Source: Lactarius indigo (Eukaryota > Basidiomycota > Agaricomycetes > Russulales > Russulaceae). Taken from it: DNA of 64,000 bases. The stretch covers positions 62,001 to 126,000 of the forward strand of contig JAFKAC010000064.1 of assembly GCA_025766275.1 (NCBI GenBank), written 5' to 3'. The notes under the pieces were generated by a model. The model did not search any database. It had not been told where the DNA came from and saw only the letters and a program-made list of their open reading frames with translations. A program made the position numbers and the translations under genes. Shown here piece after piece: positions 1 through 9,889 of this stretch. Each line of letters starts with the position of its first letter. The first letter of the stretch is position 1.

Positions 1-814
1 TAGGCGGTCTTCGCGGTGGCTCGGTTCTTTGTATGTCGAAAGGTACTCCTCCTCCCGGCGGCGGTGGTGGATCTCCACTGGGTCCGCTGATCCCTGGAGG
101 TAGCTCTAATGCAATGGGTCGTCCTGACGGCGGGTCTCCTCTGTCGGATCCTATGGCTCGGAATATTGCGGCGTCGTCTGCCGTCATTCGCCTTCCAGTT
201 TCTGGGTTGATAGGCATGAGTACTTCTCTTGCTTCTGTTTGTATGGCGCGCGCTTCTTCAAGTGCCACCTCTTCCATTGCTTGCGTGATAGTGGCCATGA
301 TGGCTGGCGATCGGATGTGAATTGGTTCTGGCTCTGTGATATGTGCGGACTCAGCTCGTTCTAGGAGGAAATCCTGCACTGCTCCTCCACTAGTTTCCGA
401 CTGATCCGGTCTTCGTCCTTCGCTTTCTTCTTGGCTTTGCTCCTCTTCTTCTTCTGACACCACTTCTCCCGTAGAGTGTTCTCTTACTTGTCCGTCAATA
501 GGGCCCCAATCGGCTCGACTGTTGAGTTCTCATGTGTCGATATCACAGCGATATCGAGGTCCTGCTGGTCGTACGACGTCCCACTGGGAGTCTATGGGGT
601 TCCACGTAATCTCTACCCAACACAGATGGTCGAAGTTGAACTCAACTGGGCGGAATCTGGTAGGTCCGTTAAACTCTACGAAGTATCCGGTTTCCTCTTG
701 TCTGTCCCTCCAACTGGCAGCTTGTAGAAAGTGCGTGGGGACGTTTCTTTCTCCTCGCCTCGGAATCGAATAAGGACGGAAACTCGTCCACTGGTCTCTT
801 GTTGTTACGGCCAC
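1..814 (-). pseudogene. Gag N-terminal part of A1 (decayed, truncated by window edge)
   Basis: Translation from the GTG at 814 gives the conserved Gag N-domain of this family (TRDQWTSFRPY, then ETGYFVEFNG, then FDHLCWVEITWNP). The frame is broken by a TGA at 530-532, where relatives read Arg in DARELNS; this is a CGA to TGA change. Gag-like sequence continues to position 1, including the stretch corresponding to MATITRAMEE and MPINPE in relatives. There is no ATG at the start, as in all other copies. Gag forms the particle; this copy cannot make it without readthrough. Confidence 0.8.
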
Positions 815-820
815 GATGGT

Positions 821-831
821 ATCTTGGTCTT
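821..831 (-). other. Primer-binding site of A1 (self-priming type)
   Basis: AAGACCAAGAT on the - strand, 2 nt inside the LTR. It is complementary to the ATCTTGGTCTT found in the LTR just downstream of the TATA box. Confidence 0.7.
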
Positions 832-833
832 AA

Positions 834-1365
834 TGTAATGTCGTCATGACGTCAGCCCGACTTGAGCTCGAAAGAGGCAATAACAACTTAGCGAAGATCC
901 TTGCTGACACGACGACACGTAGGTCTGTGCTCTTGTCCCGGTGAATACTCGGAGGTACACCGACAAGACTCGATAGGTAGTCACAAGCGGAGTTGGACTT
1001 GGTCTAGCACTATAAGGCGAAAGAGAGATGAGGGAGAAATGGAAACAAGTGACGATTCAAGAAGACCAAGATGGCGTATCTTGGTCTTCGCAAGACAGTT
1101 TAAATACAAGTCAAGCAGGCTTTCAAGCGCTGCTATGAGTCACAGTAATGTAGCGTCCAACGTATCGCGTAAGTAGCTCGAATCCTAATACTACTAGTAC
1201 CAGTACTAGTGGCGTCGGTCATCAGTCAGCAATCGTATCGTATCTCCTATCACATCACCGTATCACCGTAGTAGAGTCCGCAACTAATCTTCCTTACCGC
1301 CGTAGCTGCAACCGGTACAGTAAGGGTTCCGAGTCATGTGTAGTCGTACAGTCCAAAACGTGACA
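834..1365 (-). repeat. 5' LTR of A1 (532 bp)
   Basis: Read on the - strand it begins TGTCACG and ends CATTACA. It aligns end to end with the A2 LTR (2964-3495) and with the solo LTR at 16821-17358. It contains the family TATTTAAA box and the AAGACCAAGAT / ATCTTGGTCTT inverted repeat. Confidence 0.85.
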
Positions 1366-2944
1366 CTGCGAGCTGCACCTTAGCTCGGTCTGCCGAGGTA
1401 TCCATGGCCCAGGGATTCGTCTGTGGTAGATTTTGTGGGAGCACCCATCCTGCGTTGCCGCTTTGCTTCTTTGGCGGAGAGGGGGTATTCTTGTACTCAT
1501 TGAGCCTCGCCTTGAGGTGTATGTAATTCTTTTGCCTTTTGAGGACGGCCCTCTTCCAGTCATCGAACATGACGGGGTTGTCGAACTGGAACACATTTTT
1601 AAACAGCTCCTTGGGTAACCCCGACGTGAAGAGGTCGATGGTTTGTGGTTCGTTGAGGCAGTAATGAGCCTTCTGTGCCAGCTGTTCGAAGTCATTGACG
1701 TACTTGTCAATATCCTCTCCTGCCATCTTGAAGCCTTTTCTTAGTATTGCTTGTGCTTGTTCTCACTCCAATGTGTTCTTGAATCGTTGGCTGAAGCCGT
1801 CTGCCACAGCCTCCCACAAGCCTCTTGTATAGGGACTGATCCCTCGTTGTATTTGTCGATTGAGCCAGTTCAGGAAGGACAGGACCCATTCGCTGACCAC
1901 TCCTCCTTTGATGTAAGACAAGAACAGGAGGCACCTCCTGTAGTCGTTTCGCATGATAGGGGCGTCTAGGTTCATGCCCCAGTAGACGTGCCACTGTGTT
2001 AGGAATTGGTCTACTTTGAGTCTGTCGCCGTCAAAAATGGAGGGTGGCTCGCCGGTTAATTTTTCATGATTGTGCCCTCCTCCTCCTCCTGTGCCATCTC
2101 TGCCCCCACCTCCTCCTCCTCCGGGTGGTCCAGCAGGCGGTCCTCTTGGGGGTTCGGTTCGTCGTAGGTCAAACGGGACGCCCCCTCCTGGTGGCGGTGG
2201 CGGATCTCCGTCAGGCCCTCCTACACCCAGGGGAAGCTCTAATGCAGGTCGTCGTTCTGATGGTGGGTCTCCTCTGTCAGATCCTATGGCCCAGAAGATG
2301 GCGGCGTCATCCGCAGTCATTCGTACTCCGGTTTCTGGGTTGATGGGCATGAGGATGTCTCTTGCCTCAGCTCGTAGGGCGCGTGCCTCTTCGATTGCAA
2401 CTTCTTCCATTGCTTGCATGAGCGTTGCCATAATGGCTGGTGATCGGATGTGAACCGGCTCGGGTTCTGTAATATGTGCGGACTCAGCTCGTTCAATGAG
2501 GAGATCTTGTATTGCTCCTCCGCTAGTCTCCGTTTGATTTGGTTCTCATCCTTCACTTCCTTCCTGGCTTTGCTCGCCTTCTTCCGATACTACTTCTCTG
2601 GTGGAGTGTTCTCGTACTTGCCCGTCAATGGGGCCCCAATCAGTTCGACTGTTGAGTTCTCGTGCGTCGATATCGCAGTGATATCTGGGCCCTGCTGGTT
2701 GAACAGCATCCCACTGAGAGTCTATGGGATTCCATGTAACTTCTACCCAACACAGGTGGTCGAAGTTAAACTCAACTGGACGGAACCTAGTAGGTCCGTT
2801 AAATTCCACAAAGTATCCGGTTTCTTCTTGTCTTTCCCTCCAACTGGCAGCTTGTAAAAAGCGCGTGGGGACGTTTCGTTCTCCTCTCCTGGGGAGCAAA
2901 TAAGGACGAAAGTTCGTCCACTGGTCTCTTGTTGTTACGGCCAC
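1366..2944 (-). pseudogene. Gag of A2, 5' three-quarters, two nonsense codons
   Basis: The frame starts at GTG 2944 and shows in order: the N-domain (TRDQWTNFRPY.., FDHLCWVEVTWNP); an acidic linker; an internal Met segment (MATLMQAMEE); a Pro/Gly-rich linker; and the capsid-like Retrotrans_gag core (FLTQWHVYWGMN, LLFLSYIKGG, WLNRQIQRG, FTSGLPKELF). Stops are TGA at 2546-2548 and 1763-1765. Relatives have Arg at both (GREPNQ and LEREQAQ), so each is CGA to TGA. The gene is cut by the A1 LTR before its zinc knuckle. Confidence 0.85.
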
Positions 2945-2950
2945 GATGAG

Positions 2951-2961
2951 ATCTTGGTCTT
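2951..2961 (-). other. Primer-binding site of A2
   Basis: AAGACCAAGAT (- strand) with the same 2-nt spacer from the LTR as in the six other copies. Confidence 0.7.
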
Positions 2962-2963
2962 AA

Positions 2964-3495
2964 TGTAACGCCGTCATGACGTCAGCTCAACTTGAGCTCG
3001 TTTTAAGGGTAGTAACAACTCAGCGAATATGCCAACACGACAACGCGAAGGTCCGTGTCCTTGCCCAGGTGAATACACAAAGGTACACTGGCAAGTCTTG
3101 ATTGCTTGTACTTGGTCACAATAGAGTCGAATGCGAACTTGACAAACTTAGAGAAGAAGAAGAGAAAGAGAGGTAAAAGAGAATACAAGTGACGATTCAA
3201 GAAGACCAAGATGGCATATCTTGGTCTTCACAAGACAGGTTAAATACAAGTCGAGCAGGCTTACAAGCGCTGCTATGAGTCACAGTAAAATAGCATCCAA
3301 CGTATTGCAAAAGCCACGCAAAACTAATACTACTAGTACCTGTACTAGTATCGAGTCATCGAGGTACCACTCAGTCAGCTATCAATCGTAATCGCCTATC
3401 GCACCACCGTATCACCGTAAGTAAGTCCGCAACTAATCTACCTTACCGCCGTAGTTGCAACCGGTACAGTAAGGGTCCCGAGTTGAAACGTAACA
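2964..3495 (-). repeat. 5' LTR of A2 (532 bp)
   Basis: On the - strand TGTTACG..CGTTACA. It carries TATTTAAC at about 3246 and ATCTTGGTCTT beginning at 3212, exactly 34 nt downstream, plus the CTAGTAC-NN-GTACTAG palindrome and a TGACTCA box. Confidence 0.85.
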
Positions 3496-3929
3496 GCGTT
3501 GAACCCTTACTGTACCGGTTGTGGCTACGGCTGTAAGGTAAATTAGTCACGGACTTGGAGTTTACGATAGGAGGTAGGCCTTAACGGATGACTCGATCCT
3601 AGTACAGGTAGTAGTAGTATTAGGATTGCGCTACTTATGCGATATGTTGGACGCTACGTTACGGTGACTCATAGCAGCGCTTGAAAGCCTGCTCTCTTGT
3701 ATTTAAGATAGCTGCAGGAGACCAAGATACGCCATCTTGGTCTTCTTCAATCATCACTTCTTGTCTTGAAATCCCGTGCTGCCTCTATCAGATAGAGTGC
3801 TGTCTGAAGTCTACTAGTGTCTTCGAACATCTAGAAGTCGCCTTCGTGCCATATGCCTCTGGCGTGATTAGCTAAGTTACAGTCACCTTTGAAACGCTCA
3901 AGTCGAGCTAACGTCGTGACGGCATTACA
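3496..3929 (+). repeat. 5' LTR of E, missing its first ~15 bp
   Basis: It matches the 3' LTR (35111-35558) from GTTGAACCC onwards with the same length (432 bp). TATTTAAG is at 3700-3707 and ATCTTGGTCTT starts at 3734, 34 nt downstream. The missing start lies on the far side of A2. Confidence 0.88.
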
Positions 3930-3931
3930 TT

Positions 3932-3942
3932 AAGACCAAGAT
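3932..3942 (+). other. Primer-binding site of E
   Basis: AAGACCAAGAT after a 2-nt spacer (TT) from the LTR end at 3929. Confidence 0.7.
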
Positions 3943-3949
3943 ATCCATT

Positions 3950-4624
3950 GTGGCAACTGTCAACACCCGAGAACAGTGGATGAGTTTCCATCCCTATTAT
4001 CTAGAACGAAGAGGAGAACATAACGTACCAACCCGATTCCTAGGAGCGGCCCGGTGGAGAGACCGAGGAGACGAAACCGGGTACTTTGTAGAATTCAATG
4101 GACCTACAAGGTTTAGACCTGTTGAGTTTAACTTCGACCATCTGTGTTGGGTGGAGATTATGTGGAACCCTATAGACCACCGCTGGGACGTTGTCAGACC
4201 AGCAGGAAGACAATACCAGTGCGACATCGACGCACGCGAACTTAATTCAAGAGCAGATTGGGGCCCAATCAACGGCCAGATACGAGAGCATTCCACAGGA
4301 GAAGCAGTAAGCAAAGAAACTGAAGAGGAAGAGCAAAGCAAAGAGAATCGACCAGCAAGTGTTGGGCCTATCGAGCAATACACTATCCAACGAGCTGAGT
4401 CCCTACACATCTCAGAACAGCCAGAAGTCATTCATGTACGATCGCCCACAGCAGAAATGGCCACAACAACAATGACAGCAGAAGAAATTATGACCATGAG
4501 AGAGCAAGCGGCGCGAGAAGCAGCAGAAGCCGTTAGGCAAGAGTCCCAACGACATCTCCTACCCATTAACCCCGAAACGGGGCACCGAATGACCGCAGAT
4601 GACGCCGCAATCTTCCGGGCTATT
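3950..4624 (+). pseudogene. Gag of E, part 1 (N-terminal)
   Basis: From GTG 3950 the frame is open to the F insertion after codons for FRAI. It contains the full Gag N-domain (MATVNTREQW.. to CDIDARELNSRADWGPING), then MATTTMTAEE and LPINPETGHRMT. Three ATGs here (in TGGATGAG, TTATGTGG and CATTCATGTACG) are absent from intact relative M. At least two replace ACG, as expected for CpG decay. The protein resumes at 12331. Confidence 0.88.
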
Positions 4625-5102
4625 TGTTACGCTCCACCGGCGTCAGTCTGACTTGGACTTGAAGAAGGCATAATCGACTTAGCGGAAGTCAGGCGAATGG
4701 GGAACACGTGTCAACCCAACGCGAGCTGAACAGGGGCACGCTGGCACACACTGCAGCTGAAAGGAAGAAGTACTATCCCTTGGTGGATAGAAGCGGAGGC
4801 ACACTTAGTTCAGAGACTAAGGCAGGCAAGAGACGAGTCAATGGATGGATTGAAGAAGACCAAGATGGGGACTCTTGGTCTTCCGGAGCGATTACTTATA
4901 CAGTTACGCGCAGGCTTTGAAGCGCCGCTAGAACAACAAGAAACCAGTAGCGTAACTAGCTTGAACCCTAGTACAGCTATCCTAGGAATGAGTCATACAC
5001 GAGCCACAATCACATGTGTACTACTATGCTGACTGATACAATGTAAGTGTCCATGACTAATACTGAGTCGGTCCGTAGTCATAACCGGTTGTGAACGTAA
5101 CA
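4625..5102 (-). repeat. 3' LTR of F (478 bp)
   Basis: The left copy. On the - strand it runs TGTTACG..GCGTAACA. The purine tract CTGAAAAGGGGGTAA lies next to it at 5103-5117. Confidence 0.93.
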
Positions 5103-5113
5103 TTACCCCCTTT

Positions 5114-8100
5114 TCAGATGCGAGGCCCACCTCGCATGAAAGCCGACAGCGGCCAGTCCTTCTGCACTTCTTCGATCTGCCAAAAGGTGTTAGCCCTCTC
5201 CATCCTATAGATGGAGTCCAACTTATCCTGCGTGACATTTGCCAACTGGAGTCGGATCTCCCTCATACGCGCCAGCAACCAGTCTTCATGAAACGCGGCT
5301 GCCCGAAAGCGGTGGATTTCGGCAGTGAGATATTCATCCCCTATCTTTTCAAGGGCGCGGTCGGTGGTGTTTCCTTCTTTGATCATGACGAGATCTTCAT
5401 GTGTGATGAAGGCTCAATCGTTGTGGGGGTGGTGTGGTTTGGCATACAGAGGCTGGCCGTAGACATAGGGTGAGCCACTCACCAACCCCAACACAAATGG
5501 GTTGCCGCACATGACCACTTGCACATGGTCAGCGTCTACAACTCGTCCTCCGGGGAGTGTGACCTTGAAGGGAATTGAATTGGGTCCCCTATTGCGCCGG
5601 AACCCTTCTGGCACCACAAGGGAGGCGGGGTCGTCTTTGGGAGATCTGGGCTTGTGGGGCGCCACTCGGAAGACTTGGATGTCCCCCCTGTACATGGGTT
5701 CTCCGTTGGTGTAGACGATATAAGGGGTGGCATCGGGATCATCAGCGTGGCTTCGTGTTCTGAGGAAAGAGTGCCTCGCCGGGTATTGATCGCTGTCGTC
5801 ATAGACAGTGTTATCGTCCTCCAATACTTCTGCCTCGCCTTCCTCGCCTTCCTTCGCATCTCCACCAAGTGTAGCTGCTCGTCCTGCCACTTGCGTGCTG
5901 TTTCCTTCCACTGCATCTCCCATGCTCGGAGCGATTGCGCGCTCGTCAGTGCTTGGGAGAGCCGTTCAAAGGGCGGTGAGTTCTTCAAGGGTGATGGGGG
6001 TGGTGTTGAATTGTCGACTGGTGTCGGGGTCGATGAGGTTGTAAGTGGGGGCGGTGTCGTCGGTGAGGACCCCTCCGGTAGGTAAGGGGAAGCGTCTTTG
6101 GATAGCGTCCCACTCTTGCTGGGTGATAAGCCCCTCTTTGTCGGGGACATCTTCAGGAGCTCTGAAGGTGTGTAGCGTGTTACGGGCCACTGCGCCCCAG
6201 GCAAGGTGTTCGACGAGCGTGGAGTTCGGTGTAGAGGCATCGGTAATGGGAGTGGACATGAGAAGATGAGGATCAGGAGTGGGGGATGGAAACTTAGCAC
6301 GACATCTCGCAGCTCTTATATGCACTTCCCGGTCGGGGTTTGAAGCTTTGAAGTCCCGAACGGCTTGGTCGGCAAAAACGTCATCCTTATCGACCCACTG
6401 ATTGTCCGAGTCTGGGTAGCCCTTCCATTTGACAAGGTACTGGAGTCGACGTCTTCTGCCGAATTGCCGAGAGTCCAGAATCCTCTCAACCTCACATTCC
6501 TCTTCGTTATCTACCAAATCCGGTGGTGGGTGCTGGTAGTTTGGTCCGTGTGTGGGAGTCTCGCGATAAGGTGTGAGAAGATCTATGTGGAAGATGTCAT
6601 GGATGCTCCACTGTGTGGGAAGTTCGAGGCGATAATTGACAGAGGACATCACCTGGATGACCTTAAATGGCCCATGCCGTTTGGCGGCTAGTTTTGCGGT
6701 TGGCTGGTGCGTATGTAGGTGGCGCCCTTCAAGCCACACGAGGTCCCCTTCCTTGAACTTGGGCGTATCTTTGTGTTTGACCCATGATTTCTGTGCCCGG
6801 AACATACAGGAGAAGGCGCGCTGTCATGCCTGTTTGAACTGATCTAGTCTTAGTGACACCTGTGGGATAGGGGATGGCCTATCGGTCCAATCAGCGTGGG
6901 GGTTGTATCCTGATAAGAGGAAAAAGGGGGACTCCCGCGTGGTCTCGTTTGGCCAGTTATTGTGCGTGAATTCTGCCATTGGCAGATATCGAACCCAATC
7001 GTCTTGTCGTTCATTTACCCAAAAGCGGAGATATTGCTCCAGCCACTGGTTTGTTCGTTCTGATTGGCCGTTGGTCCTGGGATGATAAGCAGTTGAGATA
7101 TTTTGGCTGATGCCAAGGATTTTGCATATCTCTCGCATGAACTTAGACGCAAAACGTGGGTCTCGATTGCTGATAACACGCAAAGGGAGTCCAAATCGTG
7201 GAAAGACGTGGGACACATACAAAGCGGCTGTCCCTTCAGCGGTTATTTCTTCATGGCAAGGGATGAAGACAGCGGCTTTGGTGCAGTCGTGATCTGTTAC
7301 AGTTAAAATGGAGTCGTAGCCACGGGAGATGGGGAGTTTGGTGATGAAGTCCATCACAATGGTTTCGAATGGTAGGGCTTCCGGTTTGGGGTAGATAGGT
7401 TGCAGAGGCGCTCGGATGGGGCGGAGATTGATCTTGTGTCGCTGGCATTCTGCGCATCCTTTCACGTAGTCTGTAACGTCGCTTTTCATCTGTGGCCACC
7501 AGTAGTGTCATTCTGTCAGTTGAAGGGTGCGTTTAATGCCTGGATGACCATATACAGGCGAGTCGTGGTGGGCTGCGATGATAGTGTCATGGATGCCGCC
7601 GGTGACCACTTGACGTCCATCTTTATACCACGTCCCCTCAATGTCTTTTAGTCTATGCACGTCAACCCAGGGCTTCAACTTAGCTGCGTCCTGTTCATAA
7701 ATGGGATGCATGGGAGTCATCTCTACCGGCAGAATCTCTGGTCTTCCGTGAGGATTTTGTGGTTCTTCTAGAATGTTGGCGCGTATGAAGACGCCTTCTG
7801 GTAGTACCGTTATCCCTTCGTTGTCGTGCTCTCCCTGGTCATAGTCTGGTCTTCGTGACAGTGCATCGGCATGTCCGTTGGAAGTCCCTTTAATGTGATG
7901 GATTTCAAAATCATATTCGGACAGTTCGAGTACTTCCCTGGCCACACGCCTGCTAATCTTCTGCGGCGACTTCCAGTATTGTAGGTTTAGATGGTCAGAG
8001 AAGACCTTGATCTTGTGAGGGGAGCCTGCTAAGAGAGGTCTCCAATGGCGGAAGGCTTTAACAATGGCCAGGAGTTCGAGGTTGTAGATGTCGTAGTTTC

Positions 8101-9889
8101 GTTCTGCTTCGTTGAGAGTGGAGGAGTAGTAACCAATGGGGTGTTGTTTGCCATCTCCTTTGCACTGAAGGAGGTCCGCTCCCGTTGCAAAACCTGATGC
8201 ATCAACTTCCAACTCAAACTGTTGGGTGAGATTGGGATGCGCTAGGATGGGTTCATTGGTGACGAGGGTTTTGAGGTCTTGAAATGCCTTTTCTTCTTCA
8301 GTTCCCCAATGCCATTCGGTGTTTTTTCGTGTGAGTTTGTTAAGTGGTCGTGCTTTGGTTGCGAAGCCTCATATGAAAGGTCGATAAAAATTGCAAAATC
8401 CGAGAAAAGAGCGGACGTCCTTAACTTTGGTTGGCGTAGGCCAGTCCTTGATGCCGGAAATTTTGACAGGGTCCATGCGTGTCACCCCCTTTTCAAGGAT
8501 TACCCCCAGGTAATCCATGCGCGGGGAGTGGAAGAGGCATTTTTCAAGTTTGTAATAGAGGTCATGTTCTGCAGACACGCGGAGGATGTCTTTGACTGCT
8601 TCAATGTGATTGTTTAGCGAGTGCTTGAGCCCGGTGGCGATGCCAATGTCATCCATGTAGACCCTGATAACCGTTCCTTGTGCTTCGTGTTTTGCTATGA
8701 TGTCCCTAAATATGAAGTTCATCATGGTCTGGAACGTTGCAGGAGAGTTGGTTAGGCCAAAAAACATCACCGTGGGTTCAAATAGTCCGTATCGCGTCTT
8801 GAACGCCGCTTTTTCTTCGTCTCCCTCCTTGATGCGTATGTTGTTATACCCCCATCTGACATCAAGCTTGGTGTAGATATGGGCATTACTTAAGTCCGTA
8901 ATGAGGTTGGAAATGAGAGGAAGGGGGTACTGGTTGCAGATGGTGACGGCATTGATTTTTCGATAGTCTTGTACCGGCCGTAGTTTTCCATCTTTCTTTT
9001 TGATGAAGAAGAAAGACGACACGTATGGTGACTTGGAGGGTCGTATATATCCCTTCTTTAGCTGTTCGTCTATCCATTCTCGTAACTTCTTGTCCTCTTC
9101 CTGAGTCATGGGGTATATCTTGCAGTTGATGGCGTCCGCTGTTCCTGGTTTGAATTCGATCGCGTGATCCCAGGGTCTACTGGGAGGGAACCTGTCCGAT
9201 GCTTCTTCACTGAAGAGGCGTTCAAATTCTTGGTATTTGGGGGGTAACTCAGCTTTTATGACATATTGTTGGGTGGCAATGGCAAGATCTGTCGCTGTCA
9301 CCCAGATTCGACAGTCTTCTTCGAATTGTTGTCGTTGTTCTTCAGTGATGACGCAGGAGTGTACAATTTCATACTCGTTGTCTTGTACTGAGGAGGCTGC
9401 CACTACTGGTGTGATTCGTTCGATGCGGGGGTTTACTGATCGGATGACAATGGGAAGCATTGCTTCGTGTATAGCTGCTTGTGACCATTTGATGTGAGGG
9501 TCGTATATTGCGAGCCATGGGTATCCCAATACAACGTCTTTGTCTCCTATGTCTGTGATGAGGAAGCGTATTTCCTTATTAATTCCTTTAGTTTGCACGT
9601 CTACATCAACGTAGTGGGTGATACGCCCTGATTTGTTTTTGGTATTGTCAATGTTCCATATCTTCTTTGGGACGTCCAATGGTTTGGTCCCAAACCCCAT
9701 CCTTCTGATAAAGGAGGGTCTCATGAAGCAGTGGGTTGCTCCTGAGTCGACTAAAGCTTGTATGTCGGCCTTTGCGTAACTGGTGCGAATCGATACTGGG
9801 ACTCTCATTGAACGGTAGCGAGTCATGATTACACTGTTACAATTAACTGCCCTCACCCAGGCCGATGGGTTCAGGCGTCCTGAAAACCC
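5114..9889 (-). pseudogene. Pol of F (five TGA stops, no frameshift)
   Basis: Entered by -1 shift at 9883-9889. Domains: protease (VDSGATHCF) about 9740; RT with VYMDDIGIAT about 8650; RNase H (EVDASGFATGAD) from 8212; integrase (CAECQRHK; MDFITKLP; SNRDPRF; GQSERTNQW) 7489-6824; chromodomain (LQYLVKWKGYPDSDNQW) about 6480-6400; C-terminal domain 5923-5114 (YPARHSFLRT, PEGFRRNRGP, VYGQPLY). TGAs at 8369, 7508, 6824, 5966 and 5414; at each, a relative has Arg or the context fits CGA. Integrase D-D-E residues remain. Confidence 0.92.
5536..6300 (-). CDS. Overlapping +1 ORF of F (candidate second product)
   Basis: About 255 codons open in the +1 frame of pol. It contains FERLSQALTSAQSL then MQWKETARKWQDEQLHL and an Arg/Lys-rich helix, then KGSGAIGDPIQF and SRSHSP near the end. 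It aligns by eye with the equivalent ORF of C (EWKETVVRWQQEQLH, KGSGSIEDPITF, SRSSSP). The pol-frame TGA at 5966 arose from a C to T change that is silent in this frame (TTC to TTT). Confidence 0.4.
   Translation of the reverse strand: MLSFHPPLLILIFSCPLPLPMPLHRTPRSSNTLPGAQWPVTRYTPSELLKMSPTKRGLSPSKSGTLSKDASPYLPEGSSPTTPPPLTTSSTPTPVDNSTPPPSPLKNSPPFERLSQALTSAQSLRAWEMQWKETARKWQDEQLHLVEMRRKARKARQKYWRTITLSMTTAINTRRGTLSSEHEATLMIPMPPLISSTPTENPCTGGTSKSSEWRPTSPDLPKTTPPPLWCQKGSGAIGDPIQFPSRSHSPEDEL

Larger units (their letters stand above)
1..1365 (-). mobile_element. Element A1, partial Ty3/Gypsy (chromovirus type), 5' end only
   Basis: The 5' LTR (834-1365), primer site (821-831) and the start of gag (814 leftwards) are visible on the - strand; the rest runs off the left edge. 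It interrupts the gag of element A2: A2 gag is readable from 1366 rightwards up to the codons for AKVQLA, where the A1 LTR begins. The 5 bp beyond the LTR (1366-1370, CTGCG) should be the target duplication, but its partner lies outside the window. A1 is the innermost layer seen at this end (A1 in A2 in E in H in J). Confidence 0.85.
1366..3495 (-). mobile_element. Element A2, partial Ty3/Gypsy, split by A1
   Basis: The 5' LTR (2964-3495), primer site (2951-2961) and gag (2944 down to 1366) are visible. The remainder lies left of A1, outside the window. A2 is inserted about 15 bp into the 5' LTR of element E: E's LTR resumes at 3496 (GCGTTGAACCC), while its 3' LTR reads TGTTACGGTTATGCAC before the same sequence. 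Confidence 0.85.

Noticed and set aside
1294..1710. Long - strand ORF in another frame of A2 gag (similar ones at 24503-24838 and 63176-63514)
   Set aside because: It overlaps the well-conserved capsid core, and its similarity between copies follows from the conserved gag nucleotide sequence. Unlike the +1 ORF at the end of pol, it is not better conserved than the main frame.
2070..2453. Pro/Gly-rich + strand ORFs opposite the gag linkers (also 10922-11146, 12221-12676, 23751-24071, 62409-62951)
   Set aside because: They are antisense readings of the Gly/Pro-rich linker; GC-rich repeats keep all frames open.
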